Below, piece by piece: positions 1 to 4,973 of a DNA stretch of 6,904 nt. Made by a program: the position numbers and the translations under genes. Each line of letters opens with the position of its first letter. Positions within the stretch are counted from its first letter, which is position 1. Under the pieces are notes generated by a model, which did not search any database, was not told the DNA's origin, and saw only the letters and a program-made list of their open reading frames with translations. This DNA is from an uncultured Eubacteriales bacterium (GTDB taxonomy: Bacteria > Bacillota > Clostridia > Oscillospirales > Oscillospiraceae). The stretch covers positions 1 to 6,904 of the forward strand of contig USHP01000107.1 in the NCBI GenBank assembly GCA_900554625.1. Direction: 5' to 3'.

Positions 1-1222
1 TGTCTGCCGGGGTCTGCTTGACAAATTCGGTGTAATAATTTCTTCCGGGCCGGGCACCGTCACAGCCGCCTACCAGGAAGAAGTGCCGGATGGTGCCGGA
101 TTTCACTGCCTCCACCACCTTGTCCGCCACGCTCAGTACGGTTCCCCGGGCGAAGCCGGTCATCACCGTTTCGCCGCCATTGATGCCGGTGAAGGTCTGA
201 TCTTCTCCGAATCCGCCCAGAGCCAGGGCTTTCTCAATCACAGGGGTAAAGTCCTTTTCCTTTCCGATATGCACCATTTCCGGATAGGACACCACTTCTG
301 TGGTAAACACCCGGTCGGCATAGCTGGCCTTGGGCGGCATCAGGCAGTTGGTGGTAAAGAGGATGGGTGCAGGGAGATTGGCAAATTCTTTCTGCTGGTT
401 CTGCCAGGCGGTGCCGAAGTTGCCCTTGAGATGGGGATACTTCTTCAGCTCCGGATAAGCGTGGGCAGGCAGCATTTCACCGTGGGTGTAGATGTTGATG
501 CCCTTGCCCTGGGTCTGCTCCAGCAGCAGCTTCAGATCCAGCAGGTCGTGGCCGGAAATCACGATGAAGGGGCCTTTTTCCACCTTCAGCGGAACAGTAG
601 TCAGCACCGGGGTGCCGAAGGTCTCGGTATTCGCCTTGTCCAGCAGCTCCATGCAGCGAAGGTTGTATTTGCCTACTTCCATCACAACAGGCAGCAGCTG
701 TTCCATGTCCCAGTCCTCTCCGACGGCAAACAGGGCCTTGGCCATAAACCGATTCAGTTCCTCATCGGTGTAGCCCAAAACCATGGCATGGTAAGCATAG
801 GCAGCCACACCCCGGATGCCGAAGAGAATCAGGGATTTCAGGCTGCGGATGTCCGCTTCCGCTGTCCACAGATTTTGCATGTCATAGTCCTCATTTCTGC
901 CGCAGGGGGCGCCGCAGCCGGTGCAGCCGGGAAGCAAGGCAGCCTTTTCCTGGTGGACCTGGTCAATCAGCTCCTGCAGGGTCTGGGTGTTGAAATTTAC
1001 GTTGGTAACGGTGGCAAACAGCCCCTCAATCATCAGATTCCACACCCGGCCAGGAATCTGGGGGGCATTGTCGGTAGTCCGGGCCAGACCAATCAGGGCG
1101 CCGGTGAGGCAGTCCTGCAAATTGGCAACATCTGCGCTTTTTCCGCAGACGCCGGCCTTGCCAGTACAGCCGCTGCAGCCGGCTGTCTGTTCGCACTGAA
1201 AGCAAAACATCTTGTGTTCCAT
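1..1222 (-). CDS. hcp: Hybrid cluster protein (hydroxylamine reductase), partial at the left edge
   Basis: Cytoplasmic iron-sulfur-oxo protein; the family reduces hydroxylamine in vitro and acts in nitric oxide metabolism and protein S-nitrosylation. About 407 residues are present of roughly 550. The N-terminus has the cluster motif C7-x2-C10-x8-C19-x6-C26 inside MFCFQCEQTAG. Hybrid-cluster ligands are visible as H225 (SGHDL), E249 (THGEMLPA), C293 (TTNCLMPP) and C387 (VGGCDGA, the position of the persulfide cysteine). Their spacings (24, 44, 94) equal those I recall for the Desulfovibrio protein (H244, E268, C312, C406), which points to the strict-anaerobe type. The last two cysteines and the final glutamate ligand lie beyond the edge. 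The start at 1222 is favoured over Met5 because AAGGAG (1237-1232) lies 9 nt upstream. An additional cysteine triplet, C100-x2-C103-x3-C107, is present. The frame is open throughout. The gene lies 28 nt after the ferredoxin gene, in the same operon. Confidence 0.97.
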   Translation of the reverse strand, partial: MEHKMFCFQCEQTAGCSGCTGKAGVCGKSADVANLQDCLTGALIGLARTTDNAPQIPGRVWNLMIEGLFATVTNVNFNTQTLQELIDQVHQEKAALLPGCTGCGAPCGRNEDYDMQNLWTAEADIRSLKSLILFGIRGVAAYAYHAMVLGYTDEELNRFMAKALFAVGEDWDMEQLLPVVMEVGKYNLRCMELLDKANTETFGTPVLTTVPLKVEKGPFIVISGHDLLDLKLLLEQTQGKGINIYTHGEMLPAHAYPELKKYPHLKGNFGTAWQNQQKEFANLPAPILFTTNCLMPPKASYADRVFTTEVVSYPEMVHIGKEKDFTPVIEKALALGGFGEDQTFTGINGGETVMTGFARGTVLSVADKVVEAVKSGTIRHFFLVGGCDGARPGRNYYTEFVKQTPAD

Positions 1223-1231
1223 TTTGATTTT

Positions 1232-1237
1232 CTCCTT
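1232..1237 (-). promoter_or_regulatory. Ribosome binding site of hcp
   Basis: AAGGAG on the minus strand, 9 nt upstream of the ATG at 1222-1220. It decides for Met1 over the in-frame Met5, which would be 21 nt away even though many family members begin near Met5. Confidence 0.8.
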
Positions 1238-1250
1238 TATGTCGGTTTTC

Positions 1251-1946
1251 TCAGCGATCTAAAATCTTGCCATCCACGGAGATGGTCACCACCTGCCAGG
1301 GGATAAATTTTCCGCTGTCTTGCAGGGCCTTCTTCGCTGCCATTTCCAGGCCGCCGCAGCAGGGCACTTCCATGCGCACGATGGTCAGACTGCGGATATC
1401 GTTGTTTTGGAGAATCTGGGTCAGCTTTTCGCTGTAGTCCACACTGTCCAGCTTGGGGCAGCCCACCAGAGTGATTTTGCCCTGCATGAACTCCCGGTGC
1501 ATATTTGCATAGGCAAAGGCAGTGCAGTCTGCCGCAATCAGCAGCTTGGCTCCCTGGAAATAGGGAGCGTTCACCGGCACCAGCTTGATCTGGCAGGGCC
1601 ACTGTGCCAGCTGGGAGGGAATGTCTTCCTGCCGGTTCGTAACCTCCTGGCTCCGGTCAAAGCGGCGCATCTGATGCCCCGGACAGCCGGAATGGTGGGA
1701 TTCCTTCTTTTTCTCCATGTTCGCCTTTACCGCCGCTTCGTCGTAAGCCGCTGCCTCCCGCTGCACAAAGGTAATGGCTCCCGTGGGGCAGGTGGGCAGG
1801 CAGTCGCCCAGGCCGTCACAGTAATCGTCCCGCAGAAGCTGGGCTTTTCCATCCACCATGGCGATGGCACCTTCGTGGCAGGCTTCGGCACAGGCGCCGC
1901 AGCCATTGCATTTTTCCTGGTCTATCTGAATAATTCTTCGAATCAT
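1251..1946 (-). CDS. Ferredoxin-type 4Fe-4S protein, 231 aa, paired with Hcp
   Basis: Soluble cytoplasmic iron-sulfur protein, probably an electron carrier or partner for Hcp; the exact reaction is not known to me. Residues 1-60 form a two-cluster ferredoxin domain. Cluster one is canonical (C13-x2-C16-x2-C19-x3-C23). Cluster two is C43-x5-C49-x3-C53-P, with Leu46 where the second cysteine would normally be. The remaining 170 residues form a second conserved domain with further cysteines in distinctive motifs: SGCPG (C88), AADCTAFAYA (C141), VGCPKLD (C163) and VPCCGGLE (C196, C197), suggesting another metal or redox site. I recognise the whole as a family found beside hcp in clostridia, as in the reported HcpR regulons with a ferredoxin-like gene. 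AAGGAG (1958-1953) sits 6 nt before the ATG. It is the first gene of the operon and is divergent from the Crp/Fnr regulator. Confidence 0.9.
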   Translation of the reverse strand: MIRRIIQIDQEKCNGCGACAEACHEGAIAMVDGKAQLLRDDYCDGLGDCLPTCPTGAITFVQREAAAYDEAAVKANMEKKKESHHSGCPGHQMRRFDRSQEVTNRQEDIPSQLAQWPCQIKLVPVNAPYFQGAKLLIAADCTAFAYANMHREFMQGKITLVGCPKLDSVDYSEKLTQILQNNDIRSLTIVRMEVPCCGGLEMAAKKALQDSGKFIPWQVVTISVDGKILDR

Positions 1947-1963
1947 AGGTTTCTCCTTATTTT

Positions 1964-1981
1964 CTCTTGAACTGACAAGAG
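1964..1981. promoter_or_regulatory. Crp/Fnr-type operator palindrome, site 2
   Basis: CTCTTGAACTGACAAGAG has perfect 6-bp arms around a 6-bp spacer. Its inner core TCTTG-N6-CAAGA has the same spacing as site 1, and together they fit T(G/C)TTG-N6-CAA(C/G)A. The two centres are 45 bp apart. It overlaps the -35 box of the regulator promoter and the predicted start of the opposite transcript. It could be a second, weaker operator, or a chance repeat formed by the promoter sequence. Confidence 0.5.
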
Positions 1982-1995
1982 CAGTATACTATAAT
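1967..1995 (+). promoter_or_regulatory. Promoter of the Crp/Fnr regulator gene
   Basis: A consensus -10 box TATAAT (1990-1995) lies exactly 17 nt from TTGAAC (1967-1972, 4 of 6 matches to TTGACA). The predicted start is near 2002, giving a leader of about 38 nt. The -35 is overlapped by the inverted repeat at 1964-1981, and the inverted repeat at 2010-2025 lies about 8-24 nt downstream of the start. Either site would be expected to repress this promoter when occupied, suggesting negative autoregulation (inference). Confidence 0.65.
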
Positions 1996-2011
1996 GACGG
2001 CAAACTGTCTG
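1983..2011 (-). promoter_or_regulatory. Probable promoter of the ferredoxin-hcp operon
   Basis: On the minus strand a -10 box TATACT (1988-1983) lies 17 nt from a weak -35 box CAGACA (2011-2006, 4 of 6 matches to consensus). The predicted transcription start is near 1976. The weak -35 abuts the palindrome at 2010-2025, whose centre falls at about -41.5. This is the geometry expected of a class II Crp/Fnr-activated promoter. An overlapping alternative -10, TATAGT (1993-1988), would move the start to about 1981 and break this spacing. Assignment is by motif only. Confidence 0.6.
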
Positions 2012-2025
2012 TTGTTTTAACAACA
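2010..2025. promoter_or_regulatory. Crp/Fnr-type operator palindrome, site 1
   Basis: TGTTGTTTTAACAACA has perfect 7-bp arms around a 2-bp centre. It follows the 16-bp TGTxx-N6-xxACA layout typical of Crp/Fnr dimers, but with TGTTG half-sites rather than TGTGA (Crp) or TTGAT (Fnr). It is centred 41.5 bp upstream of the predicted ferredoxin-hcp start and lies between the promoter and ribosome binding site of the regulator gene. The divergent regulator is the obvious candidate to bind it. Confidence 0.7.
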
Positions 2026-2026
2026 C

Positions 2027-2032
2027 AAGGAG
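2027..2032 (+). promoter_or_regulatory. Ribosome binding site of the Crp/Fnr regulator
   Basis: AAGGAG, 7 nt before the ATG at 2040. It starts one base after the operator palindrome at 2010-2025. Confidence 0.8.
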
Positions 2033-2039
2033 CTTTTTT

Positions 2040-2714
2040 ATGGAACTTTTGTTATCCCATACCCCGCTGTTTCAAGGAATTCAGGAGGCGGAAATTTCCG
2101 CTCTTCTGCAATGCCTGGCTGCCCAGAAACGAAGCTATCGCAAAGGCGATGTGATTTTCTCCGAGGGTACCGTCACCGAAAGTCTGGGCATTGTGCTCAG
2201 CGGCATGGCACTGATTTCCTTCTGCGATGCCTGGGGCAATCACAGCATTCTGGGCAGCGTAGCGCCGGGGGCAGTGTTTGCGGAGGTCTACGCCTGCATT
2301 CCCGGAGAGCCTTTGCGCATCAGCGTTTCCGCGGCGGAGGACACCACGGTTTTGTTTCTCAATGTCCGCCGGGTGCTGTCCACCTGCACCAACGCCTGCC
2401 CCTTCCATACCAGGCTGGTGCGGAATTTGCTGACGGTCTGCGCTCAGAAAAGCTTCCAGCTCTCCCAGCGGATTGCCCATACCAGTTTCAAGTCCATCCG
2501 CGGGCGGCTCATGTCCTATTTTTCCGAATGCGCCAAGGCATCCGGCAGCAATCATTTCCAGATTCCCTATAACCGGCAGCAGCTGGCGGACTATTTGGGT
2601 GTGGACCGCAGCGCCATGAGCAGCGAGCTGTCCAAAATGCAGCGCGATGGTCTGATCTGCTATCAGCGAAACGAATTTGTGCTGAAATCCCCCGAAGAAT
2701 TTCAGGCTCTATAA
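2040..2714 (+). CDS. Crp/Fnr-family transcriptional regulator, HcpR-like by context
   Basis: Cytoplasmic DNA-binding regulator of 224 residues, the usual family length. Residues 8-125 form the cyclic-nucleotide-binding-type beta barrel (GDVIFSEG near 36-43, PGAVFAE near 76-82). A dimerisation helix follows at about 125-155, and a C-terminal winged helix-turn-helix at about 172-215 (NRQQLADYLGVDRSAMSSEL). The N-terminal cysteine cluster of Fnr is absent and the cAMP-contact motif of Crp is not recognisable, so neither oxygen sensing by a 4Fe-4S cluster nor cAMP binding is supported. Cysteines occur at 25, 62, 86, 116, 120, 134, 164 and 207. In the recognition helix the Fnr/Crp base-contacting Glu and Arg are replaced by Ser191 and Ser195. 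Divergence from the ferredoxin-hcp operon points to an HcpR-type sensor of nitric oxide or redox stress, possibly heme-based (inference). The strong promoter and two palindromes upstream suggest autoregulation. Confidence 0.93.
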   Translation: MELLLSHTPLFQGIQEAEISALLQCLAAQKRSYRKGDVIFSEGTVTESLGIVLSGMALISFCDAWGNHSILGSVAPGAVFAEVYACIPGEPLRISVSAAEDTTVLFLNVRRVLSTCTNACPFHTRLVRNLLTVCAQKSFQLSQRIAHTSFKSIRGRLMSYFSECAKASGSNHFQIPYNRQQLADYLGVDRSAMSSELSKMQRDGLICYQRNEFVLKSPEEFQAL

Positions 2715-2720
2715 ATAGAA

Positions 2721-2758
2721 AAGCGCCGGGATTCTTTCGAATCCCGGCACTTATTTTA
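2721..2758. terminator. Bidirectional rho-independent terminator
   Basis: A perfect 10-bp stem, GCCGGGATTC (2725-2734) and GAATCCCGGC (2739-2748), closes a TTTC loop. It is flanked by A-rich sequence on the left and T-rich sequence on the right (TTATTTT), so both strands read into a T-rich tail. It begins about 10 nt after the regulator stop and about 6 nt after the stop of the minus-strand small membrane protein gene, whose stop codon (2758-2756) lies in the tail. It probably ends both converging transcripts. Confidence 0.9.
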
Positions 2759-2962
2759 CATAAAACGGAAGAAAAACAGATACAGCACCAACAAAAATAC
2801 CAGAATTACCACAATCAGCACCGGCACAAATACCGCCAGGGCTGCCAGAATCATGGCCAGTCGGTCATTTTTTTCCAGAGGCAGCTGCTCCCGTTCCTCC
2901 TCAAACCGCTCCTCCGCCTTGCGGATATTCAGGACGCGGTTGATTTTTTTGCCAAACAGCAT
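2756..2962 (-). CDS. Small single-span membrane protein, last gene of the opp operon
   Basis: A 68-residue protein that I do not recognise. Residues 1-34 are highly charged, with a basic start (MLFGKKINRVLNIRK) then alternating Glu and Arg, probably helical and cytoplasmic. Residues 35-66 are a strongly hydrophobic stretch (LAMILAALAVFVPVLIVVILVFLLV) ending FFFRFM, one long membrane helix or a tight hairpin around Pro47. Positive N-terminal charge suggests the N-terminus stays inside. The ATG is 6 nt after the oppF stop with only a weak AAGG element 4 nt away, so translation probably depends on coupling to oppF. The position suggests an accessory subunit or stabiliser of the transporter, but that is inference. 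A terminator follows directly. Confidence 0.72.
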   Translation of the reverse strand: MLFGKKINRVLNIRKAEERFEEEREQLPLEKNDRLAMILAALAVFVPVLIVVILVFLLVLYLFFFRFM

Positions 2963-2968
2963 AGCGCC

Positions 2969-3982
2969 TTACCCGTTGTTCTTATGCAGGGGGAAGTGGC
3001 AGGCGACGTAGTGGTCGTTGCCCACGTTGGTCCACTGAGGGACCTCCTCCTTGCACTTTTGCTGGCAGTAACGGCAGCGAGTGTGGAACTTGCAGCCGGA
3101 GGGAGGATTCACCGGGCTGGGGATATCGCCTTCCAGCAAAATCCGCTCCCGCTTGTCCTCCTCATCCACCACAGGGATGGCAGACAGCAGCGCCTCGGTA
3201 TAGGGGTGCAGGGTGTTGGCGAACAGTTCCTCAGTGGGAGCCAGCTCCACCATATTGCCCAGATACATAACGCCGATCCGGTCGCTGATGTACTTGACAA
3301 CGCTCAGGTCGTGGGTGATGAACAGGTAGGTCAGGTTCTGCTTTTCCTTCAGTTCCGACAGCAGATTCAGAATCTGAGACTGAATGGACACGTCCAGAGC
3401 AGAAACCGCCTCGTCACAAACCACGAAAGCAGGGTTCAATGCCAGGCTCCGGGCAATACCGATTCTCTGACGCTGACCGCCGGAGAACTGATGGGGATAC
3501 CGGCCGAACATGTAGTTGGCCAGACCGCAGTTTTCCATCACCTGGAAGATATACTCCTGCATGGCAGGATCGCCCTTCTTGAAAATGCCGTGGGACACCA
3601 AACCCTCGCCGATGATCTGTCCCACCGTCATACGGGGGTTCAGGGAGGAGTAGGGGTCCTGGAAGATCAGCTGCAGGTCCTTGCGCAGTACCCGCATCTC
3701 TTCCTTGCTCAGCTTTTTCAGATCGATGTCCTTGCCGTCCTTATGGTAGATGACATCGCCGTGGGTCTGGGGATACAGCTGCAGCAGGGTCCGTCCAAAG
3801 GTGGACTTACCGCAGCCGGACTCGCCTACCAGGCCCAGGGTTTCGCCTTCGTAAATCTCCAGAGAAATGCCGTCATTGGCACGAACATAGCGCTGCTTTT
3901 CCCGCAGCTTGGTCTTTTTCACAGGGAAGTACTGCTTGACATCCTTGATGGTCAGCAGCACCTTACGGTTCTCATTTTGCAT
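2969..3982 (-). CDS. oppF: Peptide ABC transporter ATP-binding protein, OppF/DppF type
   Basis: One of the two cytoplasmic ATPases that power peptide import, paired with OppD under the OppB/OppC channel. It has 337 residues, normal for the family. All nucleotide-binding motifs are intact: Walker A GESGCGKST (53-61), Q-loop Gln108 in IFQDPYSSLNP, signature FSGGQRQRIGIARS (166-179), Walker B FVVCDE with Asp190 and Glu191, and switch His224 in FITHDLS. The extended N-terminus and YSSLNPRMTV are typical of OppF. The C-terminal oligopeptide-transporter tail carries C297-x5-C303-x2-C306-x3-C310 and C328, a likely iron-sulfur site. Its start overlaps the end of oppD by 11 bp, so the two are translationally coupled. 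The closest alternative name is DppF; substrate cannot be decided from sequence alone. Confidence 0.96.
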   Translation of the reverse strand: MQNENRKVLLTIKDVKQYFPVKKTKLREKQRYVRANDGISLEIYEGETLGLVGESGCGKSTFGRTLLQLYPQTHGDVIYHKDGKDIDLKKLSKEEMRVLRKDLQLIFQDPYSSLNPRMTVGQIIGEGLVSHGIFKKGDPAMQEYIFQVMENCGLANYMFGRYPHQFSGGQRQRIGIARSLALNPAFVVCDEAVSALDVSIQSQILNLLSELKEKQNLTYLFITHDLSVVKYISDRIGVMYLGNMVELAPTEELFANTLHPYTEALLSAIPVVDEEDKRERILLEGDIPSPVNPPSGCKFHTRCRYCQQKCKEEVPQWTNVGNDHYVACHFPLHKNNG

Positions 3983-4967
3983 GTTCTTTTCTCACCGCCT
4001 TCTCTGGATAGAAACACCGGATTAAATGGTTGGGGGCGACTTCCTGCAGCTCCGGCTCCGCTGCCAGACACTTCTCGGTGCAGTACTTGCACCGGGGAGC
4101 AAATTTGCAGCCCTGGGGCAGGTACAGCGGGTTGGGAACCGCGCCGGGAATTGCCTCCAGCCGCTTACCCTTGGGGGTATTAAGCCGGGGAATGGAGGTC
4201 ATCAGACCTTCGGTGTAAGGATGGGAATGAACGCCGCCATGGAAGATGGTCTGGGCGTCGGCCTTCTCCACAATCTGGCCGCAGTACATAACCGCCACTT
4301 CGTCCGCCATCTCGTGGATAACACCCAGGTCATGGGTGATGAACAAAATGGAGGTTCCCATCTGATGCTTCAGCTCGTTCATCAGCTTCAGAATCTGGGC
4401 CTGAATGGTCACGTCCAGAGCCGTGGTAGGCTCGTCCGCAATCAGCAGCTTGGGCCGGCAGGCCAGAGCCATGGCGATCATCACGCGCTGGCGCATACCG
4501 CCGGAGAGCTGGAAGGGATACTGCTTTGCCACCCGCTCGGGGTTGGGGATTTTTACATCGGACAGCAGGGAAACCGCCTTTTTATAGGCCTGCTTCTTGT
4601 CCATCTTCTGGTGAAGCCGCAGGACTTCGCCGATCTGGCGCTCAATGGTGAACACCGGGTTCAGGGAGGTCATAGGCTCCTGGAAAATCACGGAGATCTC
4701 ATTGCCCCGGATGTGGTGCAGGTCCTTGTCGGAAGCATTCAGAATGTCCTTGCCGTCGAAGGTAACGCTGCCGCTTTCGATATAGCCGTTGCCGTCCAGC
4801 AGACGGATAATGCTCATAGCGGAAACGCTCTTACCAGAGCCGGACTCGCCCACGATACCCAGGGTCTTGCCGGCATCCAGGCTGTAGGTCACGTCGTTGA
4901 CTGCCTTGACGATGCCCTTCTTGGTGGTGAAATATGTGTGCAGGTTTTTGACTTCAAGCAAATGCAT
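3972..4967 (-). CDS. oppD: Peptide ABC transporter ATP-binding protein, OppD/DppD type
   Basis: Partner ATPase of OppF in the cytoplasmic motor of the peptide importer. It has 331 residues with all catalytic motifs: Walker A GESGSGKS (40-47), Q-loop Gln96 in [11 protein letters not shown], signature [15 protein letters not shown] (154-168), Walker B LLIADEP with Asp178 and Glu179, and His212 in FITHDLG. MRQR and [11 protein letters not shown] are characteristic of the OppD branch. The C-terminal tail has C287-x5-C293-x2-C296-x3-C300 and C318, the same spacing as in OppF. The ribosome binding site (AGGTGA before the ATG at 4967) includes the stop codon of oppC, leaving a 6-nt gap, so it is coupled to oppC. 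Confidence 0.97.
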   Translation of the reverse strand: MHLLEVKNLHTYFTTKKGIVKAVNDVTYSLDAGKTLGIVGESGSGKSVSAMSIIRLLDGNGYIESGSVTFDGKDILNASDKDLHHIRGNEISVIFQEPMTSLNPVFTIERQIGEVLRLHQKMDKKQAYKKAVSLLSDVKIPNPERVAKQYPFQLSGGMRQRVMIAMALACRPKLLIADEPTTALDVTIQAQILKLMNELKHQMGTSILFITHDLGVIHEMADEVAVMYCGQIVEKADAQTIFHGGVHSHPYTEGLMTSIPRLNTPKGKRLEAIPGAVPNPLYLPQGCKFAPRCKYCTEKCLAAEPELQEVAPNHLIRCFYPEKAVRKEHAK

Positions 4968-4973
4968 TCCGGC

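Noticed and set aside
83..1306. A 407-codon plus-strand open frame over hcp
   Set aside because: Codon-register mirror image of hcp with no recognisable domain; the minus strand encodes all expected Hcp ligand motifs.
1320..1970. A 216-codon plus-strand frame over the ferredoxin-type gene
   Set aside because: Opposite the cysteine-motif-rich minus-strand gene, and it runs into the divergent promoter region.
2040..2714. A true Fnr oxygen sensor or cAMP-responsive Crp
   Set aside because: The N-terminal cysteine set of Fnr is missing and the cAMP-contact motif of Crp is not recognisable.
2984..4183. A 399-codon plus-strand open frame over oppF
   Set aside because: Antisense shadow of oppF produced by the same codon bias; no ribosome site or family signature.
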